The notes under the pieces are model-generated. The model saw nothing but the letters and a program-made list of their open reading frames with translations, did no database searches and was not told the origin of the DNA. From assembly GCF_030680395.1 (NCBI RefSeq), contig NZ_JAUXVR010000042.1:1-64000 (forward strand): a stretch of 64,000 bases of DNA, given 5' to 3'. This DNA comes from Methylobacter sp. GTDB lineage: Bacteria > Pseudomonadota > Gammaproteobacteria > Methylococcales > Methylomonadaceae. Both the position numbers and the translations under genes were made by a program. Shown here one piece after another: positions 36,902-45,814 of the stretch (positions are counted from its first letter, which is position 1; every line of letters starts with the position of its first letter).

Positions 36902-37408
36902 ATGAAGATTGCACTTGGAATTGTATCCGGACTTATTGTTTTGCTGGGAGTAATGTTCATTTTAAATAGACGAAAAAAATGCTCATCATGTTCATCAAAA
37001 GAGACATTGACAAGTAAGCAAAAAGCCCTTGAACAGGAAAAGCAACGGCCGAAAATCAAGTCAGCCGCCAAAATCGCAGTTAATGTTGAGCCTACCTCTG
37101 TAAATGATCATGAGTCCGTCAATAAGCCCATAAGCAATGCTGGGGCTTTAGTAAAACCCCAAGCAAAAGAAACGGAGGCTGTACCTGCACAAAATAACAG
37201 TAGTGGATTCCCTCAAGATTCAATACAGAGACGGCATTACTTAACGCACTTATGCATGATGATTGAAGCGCTTGCTCCTCAGTGTCCTACAGACTCTGTT
37301 TTATGCCGTCATTACTATATGATGTTGATTACCAAAATAGATCAATGCTTAAACGATAAAAAGGTAATGGAGAAGCTGATTTACGATTATGAGAATCTCA
37401 ATGCATAG
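36902..37408 (+). CDS. Hypothetical membrane-anchored protein
   Basis: This 168-residue protein begins with one membrane helix (MKIALGIVSGLIVLLGVMFIL), then basic residues and CSSCSS, a possible metal or disulfide pair. A long polar, Lys/Gln/Pro-rich linker (about 35-105) follows. The C-terminal 60 residues are helical, with HLCMMIEALAPQC and VLCRHYYMML bearing more Cys and His. A GGAGAG ribosome site precedes the ATG. I recognise no family. The position between AT-rich blocks suggests an accessory gene. Confidence 0.6.
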   Translation: MKIALGIVSGLIVLLGVMFILNRRKKCSSCSSKETLTSKQKALEQEKQRPKIKSAAKIAVNVEPTSVNDHESVNKPISNAGALVKPQAKETEAVPAQNNSSGFPQDSIQRRHYLTHLCMMIEALAPQCPTDSVLCRHYYMMLITKIDQCLNDKKVMEKLIYDYENLNA

Positions 37409-37424
37409 AATGCGCTGAGCGCAG

Positions 37425-37463
37425 TGAAGCGCATCAATTCACTATTACGAGCGATGCGCTTCA
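37425..37463. repeat. Inverted repeat downstream of hypothetical gene
   Basis: TGAAGCGCATC (37425-37435) pairs perfectly with GATGCGCTTCA (37453-37463). It resembles extragenic palindromic repeats. It may end the upstream transcript or be a scattered repeat. Confidence 0.55.
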
Positions 37464-37568
37464 TATTTCGGCACACAGCCATAACCCACATGGATGCGGG
37501 AAATACAGATATTGCCGGAGCAAATCCTGGCCATGCAGTCGTCTTCACTCAAGGGAGAATGGGTAGGA

Positions 37569-38276
37569 TTAAAAGTTGATAAATAAAGACCCCATAATCA
37601 AGTGATGCATAGTGTTATTGGTATGGGTGGCATCATCCAGATATTGGTTAAGATACCCCGCTTCAGCTCGGAAGCTTTTATTAAAGGTCCAGCCTAGGCC
37701 CGCAAACGCACGATTCTGATCGAAACCGGACTGGCCGCCGAATTTGGTTGAATTGACCCGGATGAAAAATTCGTCCCAGGTAATCAGGCTTAAACGCGGC
37801 TCGAACGCCAGCGGATGCATAAATCGCAGCATCTGGCGAGGCCTGAAACGAACATCATCGCCTTGTATGAAGTTGCTTTCAAATAGGGTTCTAAAGCTGA
37901 AAGTTCCCATATCGGTCGGTAAGACATAACGAAACGCCGGCCAGACATCTTGCTGAGAAACGTAGCTCTTGCCGACATTTTGAGTCGGCAACCACGTATA
38001 GCCTGCCCAGATAGTGGCTCGATCGCTGAGTGAATAGCCCAGCGCCGCACGTGCCATACCCTGATACCAATGATTCCAATCGTCGTCGAAACGGGATTGA
38101 CCTTCCAGCCAGATACGCCCTTTTTCCAACTTGGGATCCACGACTTTCAAACTGCCCTCGCCTATTATTTGCAGCCAGCTACCGGCATCCTGAAACAAGT
38201 CATCTGCCATAGAGGCCATGCTGAAAGAACTCAGAATTACGGCGGCGATTCCCCATAGCTTCATTTTTTTAATCAT
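37569..38276 (-). CDS. DUF2490-type outer-membrane protein
   Basis: This 235-residue protein has a signal peptide (about 1-24, MASMADDL) and alternating hydrophobic strands typical of a beta-barrel, ending in HHLIMGSLFINF with the terminal Phe of outer-membrane proteins. GRIWLEGQSRFDDDWNHWYQG and ATIWAGYTWLPTQ match the DUF2490 family. Ligand unknown. It is 94 bases downstream of the hyfI-like gene on the same strand and could be the last gene of that set, although that is only position. Confidence 0.7.
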   Translation of the reverse strand: MIKKMKLWGIAAVILSSFSMASMADDLFQDAGSWLQIIGEGSLKVVDPKLEKGRIWLEGQSRFDDDWNHWYQGMARAALGYSLSDRATIWAGYTWLPTQNVGKSYVSQQDVWPAFRYVLPTDMGTFSFRTLFESNFIQGDDVRFRPRQMLRFMHPLAFEPRLSLITWDEFFIRVNSTKFGGQSGFDQNRAFAGLGWTFNKSFRAEAGYLNQYLDDATHTNNTMHHLIMGSLFINF

Positions 38277-38369
38277 ATTGCTTACCTATTGTAGTTTGGA
38301 CGGGGTTCCAATAGCCGCCCTTCCCCATTTGCTGACCTCATCAATATTGAGTAGATTCTATGAACTTTT

Positions 38370-38885
38370 TTATTTTTCAGCGGTAATCAAACCCAATAAT
38401 CCCCTCATCAACGCCAAAGGCGTAGGCGGGCAACCGGGAACCACCGCATCGACCGGAATGACGTTGGATACCGCGCCGCAACTGGCGTAAGACACGCCGA
38501 ATTCGCCGCCGCAGGCCGCGCAGTCACCGGCTGCAACCACCCATTTCGGGTTCGGTGTCGCCTCGTAAGTGCGCAGTAACGCGGTCTGCATATGTCTTGA
38601 AACCGGCCCTGTGACCAGCAGCACGTCGGCGTGCCGCGGCGAGGCGACAAAATGGACGCCGAAACGTTCAATATCGTAAAAAGGATTATTCAGTGCATGA
38701 ATTTCCAGCTCGCAGCCGTTACAGGAACCTGCATCGACCTGGCGTATTGCTATGCTGCCGGAAAACTTCTTGTCTATGTATCTTTTAATCTCAATGCCAA
38801 GTTGCTCAAGCTCTTCATCTTTTGGAACTTTAAATTGTTCTGTGACAACACCCGTGGTCAGGATTTTTTTAAAAATTCTCAGCAT
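38370..38885 (-). CDS. HyfI/NuoB-like Fe-S subunit
   Basis: This 171-residue protein resembles the small subunit of hydrogenase-4 and NuoB. Cys55 and Cys58 (SCNGCE), Cys122 (GDCAACGG) and Cys152 (PGCPP) match the ligands of the proximal 4Fe-4S cluster; Cys125 and Cys136 are extra. Thus an Fe-S centre is probably kept. It lies 9 bases after the hyfG-like gene, the last of six Hyf-like genes. Cytoplasmic, facing the membrane arm. Confidence 0.85.
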   Translation of the reverse strand: MLRIFKKILTTGVVTEQFKVPKDEELEQLGIEIKRYIDKKFSGSIAIRQVDAGSCNGCELEIHALNNPFYDIERFGVHFVASPRHADVLLVTGPVSRHMQTALLRTYEATPNPKWVVAAGDCAACGGEFGVSYASCGAVSNVIPVDAVVPGCPPTPLALMRGLLGLITAEK

Positions 38886-38894
38886 GTTCCCTTC

Positions 38895-40469
38895 CTATAA
38901 ATCATTGCCTGAATAAGAGCCATTCAGGGATTTGTTGCACACAGGAAAATCCGGCACGATATTATTCAACACCAGTTTTTCCAGCGCAGGCCAGTTTAAT
39001 TGACTGGGGTCGCGCGGATAAAAACGGGCGATGTTGTTATCGGCATCAAAACGAATGTAGCTGATAATTTCGCCTCGCCAGCCTTCAACAATGCCCAGAC
39101 CTTCACTACCTGCGACAGGTGTTTGCCATTCGGCGCGTAGTTCCCCGGCAACAAGCCGGTCGATAAAATTTTCTATCAGCCGTAAAGCTGTTCTGATTTC
39201 CTTGTACCTGACCCATAATCTGGAGGCAATATCGCCCTGTGTTTCCAGTGTGACTTTAACCGTAACTTGATCATAGGGCGCATAGGGCGCATCGCGACGC
39301 ACATCCTTATCCTGTCCGCTGGCCCGTCCGACGTAGCCTACGGTTCCAAATGCGGCGGCAATTTCTTCAGACAAAAAACCGGCCGTATACAGCCGGTCTT
39401 CCAATGAAGAATTGAGATCCAGCGCGAGTATGACTTCCGTCAGCTCTTTTCTTAATTCGGTTATCTCCTTCTTGATCAGAGCGCAGGACTCATCCGACAG
39501 ATCACATACCACACCGCCGGGAATAATTTTATCCATCAACAGGCGATGACCGAAAACCGTTGCATTGGTGCGCTGCCAGAGTTCGCGCAAACGGCTAAAC
39601 TGCATTTGCGCGAACACAAAAGCGACGTCATTACAGATTGCGCCTATATCGCCCATGTGGTTGGCGACGCGTTCCCGTTCGGCCAGAATGCCGCGAATTA
39701 AGGCGGCTCGAGGCGGAATTATCACACCCGCCGCTTGCTCCATTGCCATGCAGGCGGCCCAACAATGCCCGACAGTGGTATCGCCGGAGACACGCCCGGC
39801 CAGCCTGGCTAAAGACTCTGGTTCTCTACCCTCGGCAATTTTTTCTATGCCTTTATGTACGTAGCCCAAACGTTCTTCCAGATTCAGGATCAATTCGCCG
39901 ACGGCCTGAAACCGGAAATGTCCGGGCTCAATGATTCCGGCATGCACCGGTCCTACCGGAATTTCATACGTACCGGCACCGTGGGATTTAATAAACGGAT
40001 AATGCATGTCAGGCGGCGTGATGCCTACTGGAGTGCCCTGAACAGGAAAATCTTTTCGTAACGGATAGTTTTTTTCAATCCAGGCCTGATGCCGCGTCCA
40101 ACGCCTGTCATCCGGATGCCCGACAAATTTGATCCCGAACATGTCTTGCGTATGACGTTCACTGCGGTTGGCGGCGGGATAAACCGTCGCCTGGCTAGGT
40201 AGTTCAGGATTTGAAGCATCAATGATCGTGCGCAGAAGAAGGTATTCACCCTGTTTTTCAAAGCAGGTGTTGATGAAAAACCGGTGCTCAATATGTTCCG
40301 CCCATCCGGCAGCCCAACGCAGGTTTTGCTGCACGGCCAATTCTGCAAATTGTTGCCATGCGTGGCTTTCTATTTGCCACAGTGTTACCGAGGATATATC
40401 GATCTGGGTAACAGTAATATCCGTACTCAGTCGGCTTAAAAAATCCGCAGTCCAGTTTGAAGAACTCAT
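38895..40469 (-). CDS. HyfG/NuoCD-like large subunit lacking NiFe ligands
   Basis: ATG 40469 overlaps the hyfF-like stop (ATGA), so the 524-residue form is used. The first 150 residues are a NuoC-like domain (HTQDMFGIKFVGHPD); the rest is NuoD/HycE-like. Hydrogenase large subunits carry two Cys pairs for nickel-iron. Here the first site reads RVSGDT (226-231) in place of RVCGIC, and the C-terminal site reads PDFPVC (506-511) and SYSGNDL with no CxxC. Therefore it is unlikely to be a hydrogenase. It resembles the complex-I quinone-site subunit and may work without hydrogen. Confidence 0.85.
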   Translation of the reverse strand: MSSSNWTADFLSRLSTDITVTQIDISSVTLWQIESHAWQQFAELAVQQNLRWAAGWAEHIEHRFFINTCFEKQGEYLLLRTIIDASNPELPSQATVYPAANRSERHTQDMFGIKFVGHPDDRRWTRHQAWIEKNYPLRKDFPVQGTPVGITPPDMHYPFIKSHGAGTYEIPVGPVHAGIIEPGHFRFQAVGELILNLEERLGYVHKGIEKIAEGREPESLARLAGRVSGDTTVGHCWAACMAMEQAAGVIIPPRAALIRGILAERERVANHMGDIGAICNDVAFVFAQMQFSRLRELWQRTNATVFGHRLLMDKIIPGGVVCDLSDESCALIKKEITELRKELTEVILALDLNSSLEDRLYTAGFLSEEIAAAFGTVGYVGRASGQDKDVRRDAPYAPYDQVTVKVTLETQGDIASRLWVRYKEIRTALRLIENFIDRLVAGELRAEWQTPVAGSEGLGIVEGWRGEIISYIRFDADNNIARFYPRDPSQLNWPALEKLVLNNIVPDFPVCNKSLNGSYSGNDL

Positions 40470-41929
40470 AACGGCGTACTCCCGGAAATTAACAGTGTAG
40501 CCTGTGAAAACCAATTAGCCAGAAAACCGGGGATAGCCAGGCCCAGCCAAAGCACCAAGGCCAAATGTATCGTGACCGGCCATAAGTTCGCGGCAATCGG
40601 ATTTTGACCTTCGGGCCTGTCGCCGTAAACCATCGGCTGGATATGCCTGAACAATCCAGCAAAGGCGATGCCAATACCCAGCAACAGCAATGGCGCTAAC
40701 CAGGGATAACTGTGCATGGTAGCCAGCAGCACCAGAAACTCACTGGTAAACACGCCGAACGGCGGAAACCCGGCAATGGCAATAGTGCCGATCAATAATC
40801 CCCAGCCGACCTTGGGTTGAGTTTTAATCAAGCCGCGGATCTGATCTATACGCTGGGTTCCGGCAAGCTGAGCTGCATGGCCTACTGTCACAAAAATGGC
40901 CGATTTGGTCAACGAATGCACGGTCATGTGCAACAGCGCGGCAAAAGTGGCTAGCGGGCCGCCGATGCCGAACGCAAACGTCATCAGTCCCATGTGCTCA
41001 ATAGATGAGTAACTGAACAGTCTTTTAATATCTTTCTGCCGATGCAGCAATATCGCGGCAACCAGAAACGACAGCATACCGAAGCCCATCATAAGAAAAC
41101 CCGCCATATTGGAATCGGTCGCACCATCCACCAGCATTTTATTACGCACCACGGCGTATAGGGCATCGTTTAACAGCAATCCCGACAACACTGCAGACAT
41201 GGGCGTCGGACCTTCGGAATGAGCGTCGGGTAACCAGTTATGCAACGGCACCAAACCAATTTTGGTGCCGTAACCAATCAGTAAAAAAACAAAGGCAATT
41301 TCCAGGATTTCCGGATTTAATTTGTCGGCATTTTCATAAAGTACCGACCACAGCAAAGCATTTTCCCCATCGCCGATCTGCACCGCCGCGTAATACAGCA
41401 AAATGGTGCCGAACAAAGCTTGGGCAATACCTACGCCACAGAGGATGAAGTATTTCCACGCCGCCTCAATAGACTCCGGGGTACGATACAAACTGACCAG
41501 CAACACCGTTGCCAGCGTTGCGCCTTCCATCGCCACCCACATAATGCCCATATTATTGGTGGTCAACACCAGGTACATGGCCAGCATAAAACCCTGAAAC
41601 ATCGAGTGATACAGCTTTAAGCGCCGGTCATTGAGCTTGCCGATTTCCTTTTCATGCGCCATATAGGGCGAGGAAAATATCGACGTGGTAAAGCCGACAA
41701 AAGCGGTCAACACAATCAAATACACATTAAACGGATCGATTAAAAAAGCCTTGCCCGATGAAATAATCGTACCCTGATTGAGCACGTTGATCGCCAGCCA
41801 GATAGTCGCCAGCAAACAAATGCCGTTAAACCGGACATTAACTTTTCCGGTGTCTGCTCTGTGTCCCGCCAACGCAAAATAGAATATGCCGACTAACGGT
41901 ATTAATAAGACCAAATAGGCGGCAATCAT
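40466..41929 (-). CDS. HyfF-like antiporter-type membrane subunit
   Basis: This 487-residue protein has about 13-14 helices and belongs to the NuoL/M/N and Mrp antiporter group. The conserved stretch LPDAHSEGPTPMSAVLSGLLLNDALYAVVRN and SIEHMGLMTFAFGIGGP are typical of HyfF. A Glu on an early helix (MEGATLATVLLVSLY) and Lys residues in later helices would form the ion path. It overlaps both neighbours by four bases. Confidence 0.88.
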   Translation of the reverse strand: MIAAYLVLLIPLVGIFYFALAGHRADTGKVNVRFNGICLLATIWLAINVLNQGTIISSGKAFLIDPFNVYLIVLTAFVGFTTSIFSSPYMAHEKEIGKLNDRRLKLYHSMFQGFMLAMYLVLTTNNMGIMWVAMEGATLATVLLVSLYRTPESIEAAWKYFILCGVGIAQALFGTILLYYAAVQIGDGENALLWSVLYENADKLNPEILEIAFVFLLIGYGTKIGLVPLHNWLPDAHSEGPTPMSAVLSGLLLNDALYAVVRNKMLVDGATDSNMAGFLMMGFGMLSFLVAAILLHRQKDIKRLFSYSSIEHMGLMTFAFGIGGPLATFAALLHMTVHSLTKSAIFVTVGHAAQLAGTQRIDQIRGLIKTQPKVGWGLLIGTIAIAGFPPFGVFTSEFLVLLATMHSYPWLAPLLLLGIGIAFAGLFRHIQPMVYGDRPEGQNPIAANLWPVTIHLALVLWLGLAIPGFLANWFSQATLLISGSTPL

Positions 41930-42603
41930 TTGTCCACCTCGTGTAACTTGTTTAACAGATCGACATCCAGCGAATCAATACTGGTGCGAATGTGTAAGAA
42001 AAAGATGCCGAACAGCACCGCAGCCACCAGTACGTCGAACGCCACGCCCAGTTCAACCACCATCGGCATGCCATTGGTGGCGACGATAGCCGCGAAGAAC
42101 AAGCCGTTTTCTATCGACATAAAGCCAACTACATGAGCGATAGCCTGCCGATGCGAAATCATCAGCAACATGCCCAGCAGCATCACTGACAAACTAACCG
42201 CCAGAGCATTCACCATAACCACCGATGAGGATTGCACAATCGGATGTAGCACGTAATAACTGAATACCATCAAACTGGCGCCGCCCAGCATCACGGCAGT
42301 ATTGTTTTTTAATGCTTCAACATCGCGATGCATATTCATTCGCAGAACCTCCCGTCTTAACATCCACGGAATAAAAACAACTTTCAGCACTAAAGTCAGC
42401 ACGGCTGAAATATAGAGATGATGATTATTCAAGCTGTATGCCGCCAATGCTGTGGTCAAGGTTAATAAAAAACCCTGCATCGCAAACACAAAGATCAGCC
42501 TAAGTAATCTCCCCTGCCCTAACATAAGAAACGAGGTAAGTCCCACCAATGCGGCCATCGATAAAATGGCCTGGGTATAAAAATCTAATTGTTCAATATT
42601 CAT
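41926..42603 (-). CDS. HyfE-like membrane subunit
   Basis: ATG 42603 (MNIEQLDFYTQAIL) is taken as the start; the frame continues upstream through a repeat-like sequence. The 225-residue product has six or seven helices and HyfE/NuoK-like features: IAHVVGFMSIENGLFFAAI and the C-terminal FDVLVAAVLFGIFFLHIRTSIDSLDVD. It would be part of the ion-translocating arm. It overlaps hyfF by four bases. Confidence 0.85.
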   Translation of the reverse strand: MNIEQLDFYTQAILSMAALVGLTSFLMLGQGRLLRLIFVFAMQGFLLTLTTALAAYSLNNHHLYISAVLTLVLKVVFIPWMLRREVLRMNMHRDVEALKNNTAVMLGGASLMVFSYYVLHPIVQSSSVVMVNALAVSLSVMLLGMLLMISHRQAIAHVVGFMSIENGLFFAAIVATNGMPMVVELGVAFDVLVAAVLFGIFFLHIRTSIDSLDVDLLNKLHEVDK

Positions 42604-42610
42604 GAGTAAG

Positions 42611-42710
42611 ATCCAAAAAGGCAAAGGGCGAAGGGCGAATGGCAAAGGGCTAAAGGCTAGACTTGATGCGATTTTCGTCTTTTGCCTTTTGCCCTTCGCC
42701 TTCCTTAACG
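42611..42710. repeat. Inverted repeat between hyfC- and hyfE-like genes
   Basis: A run of AAGGCAAAGGGCGAAGGG-like units at about 42618-42650 pairs imperfectly with TTTGCCTTTTGCCCTTCGCC at 42680-42703. This short hairpin-forming repeat separates two genes of one operon and might affect mRNA stability or be a scattered repeat. Confidence 0.45.
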
Positions 42711-43649
42711 TGACGCCTCCAAAATAATGTGGCTCAACAATCCAAGCAGCCCCAACAAATAAGCAAAACTAAGATATTCTTGCACTCGAAACAGGCGCAT
42801 TTTGGCAAACAGCGTCTCCGCAACCGCCAGGAATATTGCCAACACCGCAAGCTTGCCCATAATAGCCAGCAAGCCGTAGCCTAACGCTTGAACGTCAAAC
42901 GTTTCGGCGATACCCCAGGGAAAAAAGATATTGGCGATCAATACGCCATACAGCATCAGCTTCAATTGACTGGCCCATTCAATCAACGCCAGATGACGGC
43001 CGCTGTATTCAAGAATCATCGCTTCATGAATCATGGTCAGCTCCAGATGCGTCGACGGATTATCTACCGGAATGCGCCCTGTTTCGGCGATGGCAACCAG
43101 AGTCAAGGCCGCTAAGGCAAAGACAAACGAAGGCCTTAAAACCAAGCCTTCATTGAGCACATGGGAGATGGCAAACGATAAATTAGTCGTTGAGGCGGTC
43201 ATGGTCAGGGTAAAAATAGCCATCAACATCGCAGGTTCTGCCAGCGATGAAATAGTCATTTCCCTCGACGAGCCCATACCACCGAATGCGGTACCAACGT
43301 CCAATCCGGCCAGCGCCAGAAAAAACCGGGCAAAAGCAAAAAAACCTACCATCACAATCACATCGGCACTGGCCGAAGTCGGTAAATCAACGGCAATCAA
43401 CGGCACAACCGTTGCTGCCAGCACTGTTGCTGAAAAAATAATATAGGGCGCTTTAATAAATAACCATGAAGCTTGTTCCGAGACTACCGGTTGTTTGTGA
43501 GTCAATTTAATTAAATCCCGATAAGGCTGAAATAAAGACGGGGCTTTACGATTTTGTAATCGACATTTGCAGCATTTAATCCAGCCTGCCAGCAGCGGCG
43601 CCAATGCGACAAACAATAGTGTTTGTAAAATAGCTATTAACCAGTTCAT
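42705..43649 (-). CDS. HyfC/NuoH-like membrane subunit
   Basis: The start at 43649 (MNWLIAILQTLLFV) overlaps the hyfB-like stop (ATGA); a start 15 bases earlier (43664) is possible. The 314-residue protein has about eight helices, with the conserved cytoplasmic segment RLQNRKAPSLFQPYRDLIKL, GMGSSREMTISSLAEPAM and IPVDNPSTHLELTMIHEAM, all of the NuoH/HyfC type. It would connect the Fe-S arm with the ion-pumping arm. Confidence 0.9.
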   Translation of the reverse strand: MNWLIAILQTLLFVALAPLLAGWIKCCKCRLQNRKAPSLFQPYRDLIKLTHKQPVVSEQASWLFIKAPYIIFSATVLAATVVPLIAVDLPTSASADVIVMVGFFAFARFFLALAGLDVGTAFGGMGSSREMTISSLAEPAMLMAIFTLTMTASTTNLSFAISHVLNEGLVLRPSFVFALAALTLVAIAETGRIPVDNPSTHLELTMIHEAMILEYSGRHLALIEWASQLKLMLYGVLIANIFFPWGIAETFDVQALGYGLLAIMGKLAVLAIFLAVAETLFAKMRLFRVQEYLSFAYLLGLLGLLSHIILEASR

Positions 43650-45775
43650 CAGCTGATCACCCATAACATAATAATTAACGTCACAAACGAATAGCCCAGA
43701 TAAACCCGGATATTGCCTGTTTGAATGCGGCCCACCACTTTGGCTAATTTGTTTATCCCGTGTTCAATCGGATGATATAAACGCGGCCAGCTATGATCCT
43801 GAATCTGCAAGTGATAATGAACTGCAGCAACATCCTGGTTCATTGCGCCTTGCATGTCTTTATCGATCTGCTCGTCAATAATCCAGACTTTGGCGAAAAT
43901 CCGCCGGAACGGCATGGTAAAAGCGCTGCTGCTGTATTGCATGCGCGGCCTTAGTCCGCCAAAACCGCAATCCCAGGTTTCAGAGATACGCAATGCCGTT
44001 GCGGGATTGCGCCGCAAATACCAAAAACTGATGCAACCGGCAATCAGCGCACCGATCAAAACCAATGGCGGAGCGTAAGAAGATTGACTGGTAGAAACCG
44101 GCGCCAGCCACAACCAGCCTAAAGCGGCGTCATTTGGCAAGGTTTCGCCTAATAATTGCCCTGCAACACTGTTGATCAGACTGATGACCGGGCCGGGGAA
44201 AATTCCGAATAAGAAACACAAACCGGCCAGCAGCGCAGGACCCGCCAGCATGCCTTTGTCCTGGACTTCATGGGCTTTCTCGCAATGATGAGAACGCGGC
44301 TGTCCCAAAAAAATCAAGCCGAATACTTTGACAAAACAGGCTGCCGCCAATGCCGCTGTCAAGGCTAATGCGGCAGCGGCTACCGGTATCAAACTGCGCA
44401 ATACGCCATTGTTTAGCACATCGACCTGCAATGCGGTCTGAAAAGCCAGCCATTCCGAAACAAAGCCGTTAAACAACGGTAATGACGAAATACTCATGCA
44501 ACCGATCAAAAACAACATACTGGTTTTCGGCATCTTTTTAATCAGCCCTCCCATCATGTCAATATTTAACTGGTGGGTTTGATGATGAATCATACCGGCC
44601 CCAAGAAACAGCAGGTTCTTGAACAACGCATGATTGAAGGCATGAAACAGCGCCGCCAAAAAGCCCAGCGCAGCCAGTTGCGGATGGCCGTTTGCCATAA
44701 AAATCATCGACAGCCCCAGCACCATAAAGATAATGCCGATGTTTTCGACCGAACTGTAGGCCAAAAGGCGTTTTAAATTGGTCTGCATCATCGCATACAA
44801 AATACCGCCCAGCGCCGAGACGGTACCCAATACCAGCAATACCACACCCCATTGCCAATGCACATCGCCCAGCAAATCAAAGCAAAAACGGATTAATCCG
44901 TAGAGTGCGACTTTAAGCATCACACCGCTCATCAATGCGGAAATATGCGAAGGCGCCACCGGATGCGCTTCCGGCAGCCAGACATGCACAGGGACGATCC
45001 CGGCTTTCATACCGAAACCCAGCAAGGCAAGCATAAAAGCGATGCTGGCCCAGGTTGACGACAAGTGCGCCTCACGCAAGGCGCCAAAGGTAAAACCGTC
45101 AGAAAAACTAGCCAGTACGCCAAAGCCCAGAATAATGGCTAATGCACCGACTTCAGCCATCAGTAAATAAAGAAAAGCGGCGCGGCGATTGGCTGAGTTT
45201 TCATGCTGGAACGCCACCAGAAAGTAACTGGCAACCGACATCAACTCCCAGGCAATCATGAAAAAGAAGGCGTCATCAGCCAACAACACCAGCAACATCC
45301 CGGCAACAAACAGCCCGGTAAATAAGCCCAAGACTGCAAAAGGATGCTGGCTTTCATCGTAACTATTCACATAGCCAGGCCCATATAAACTGACCGCACT
45401 TGTGGCAATACCGACGATTAAAAAGAAAAAACCGGATAAGCAATCAAAACGAACATGCCAAGGCACCCAAGGCAATCCTAAGCTAAGTTGATCGGTAATC
45501 ACCTCTTTACCGATCAATACGCCTAACCCCGCCAATATCGCGAAAACACCGGACAAGCCCAGTAAAACAAACACCGCTTGCCGCAATAAAAAAGGAAAGT
45601 GTTTTTCTTCAAGACTATTGGCAATTGCCGATTGAGAACAGTCATTCCCATGCGGGGATTTTTTAAACCAGTGCTGGCTAAATTCCAGTACATGCAGGCG
45701 CTGATTCATCAGCAAGGCCAGTAAACCGGAAAAAAAACTGAGGAGAACAGCGCCATAAGCTAATGCAAGGATCAT
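43649..45775 (-). CDS. HyfB-like antiporter-type membrane subunit
   Basis: This 708-residue protein has about 16-17 helices and is NuoL/HyfB-like. GYVNSYDESQHPFAVLGLFTGLFVAG, the Glu-bearing IAWELMSVASYFLVAFQH, WLPEAHPVAPSHISALMSGVMLKVALYGLIRF and SSVENIGIIFMVLGLS identify the group. A soluble C-terminal tail (about 600-690) contains WDCGFGGLRPRMQYSSSAFTMPFR, a typical HyfB ending. It is the first of the six Hyf-like genes, 39 bases after the SulP gene. Confidence 0.9.
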   Translation of the reverse strand: MILALAYGAVLLSFFSGLLALLMNQRLHVLEFSQHWFKKSPHGNDCSQSAIANSLEEKHFPFLLRQAVFVLLGLSGVFAILAGLGVLIGKEVITDQLSLGLPWVPWHVRFDCLSGFFFLIVGIATSAVSLYGPGYVNSYDESQHPFAVLGLFTGLFVAGMLLVLLADDAFFFMIAWELMSVASYFLVAFQHENSANRRAAFLYLLMAEVGALAIILGFGVLASFSDGFTFGALREAHLSSTWASIAFMLALLGFGMKAGIVPVHVWLPEAHPVAPSHISALMSGVMLKVALYGLIRFCFDLLGDVHWQWGVVLLVLGTVSALGGILYAMMQTNLKRLLAYSSVENIGIIFMVLGLSMIFMANGHPQLAALGFLAALFHAFNHALFKNLLFLGAGMIHHQTHQLNIDMMGGLIKKMPKTSMLFLIGCMSISSLPLFNGFVSEWLAFQTALQVDVLNNGVLRSLIPVAAAALALTAALAAACFVKVFGLIFLGQPRSHHCEKAHEVQDKGMLAGPALLAGLCFLFGIFPGPVISLINSVAGQLLGETLPNDAALGWLWLAPVSTSQSSYAPPLVLIGALIAGCISFWYLRRNPATALRISETWDCGFGGLRPRMQYSSSAFTMPFRRIFAKVWIIDEQIDKDMQGAMNQDVAAVHYHLQIQDHSWPRLYHPIEHGINKLAKVVGRIQTGNIRVYLGYSFVTLIIMLWVIS

Positions 45776-45814
45776 GAAATCCTCCTATTCGATAAGGTGA
45801 AAACCATTGTTTGT

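Noticed and set aside
38370-43649. Naming this set an active hydrogenase-4 or formate hydrogenlyase
   Set aside because: The nickel-iron Cys pairs are missing in the large subunit and there are no maturation or formate dehydrogenase genes.
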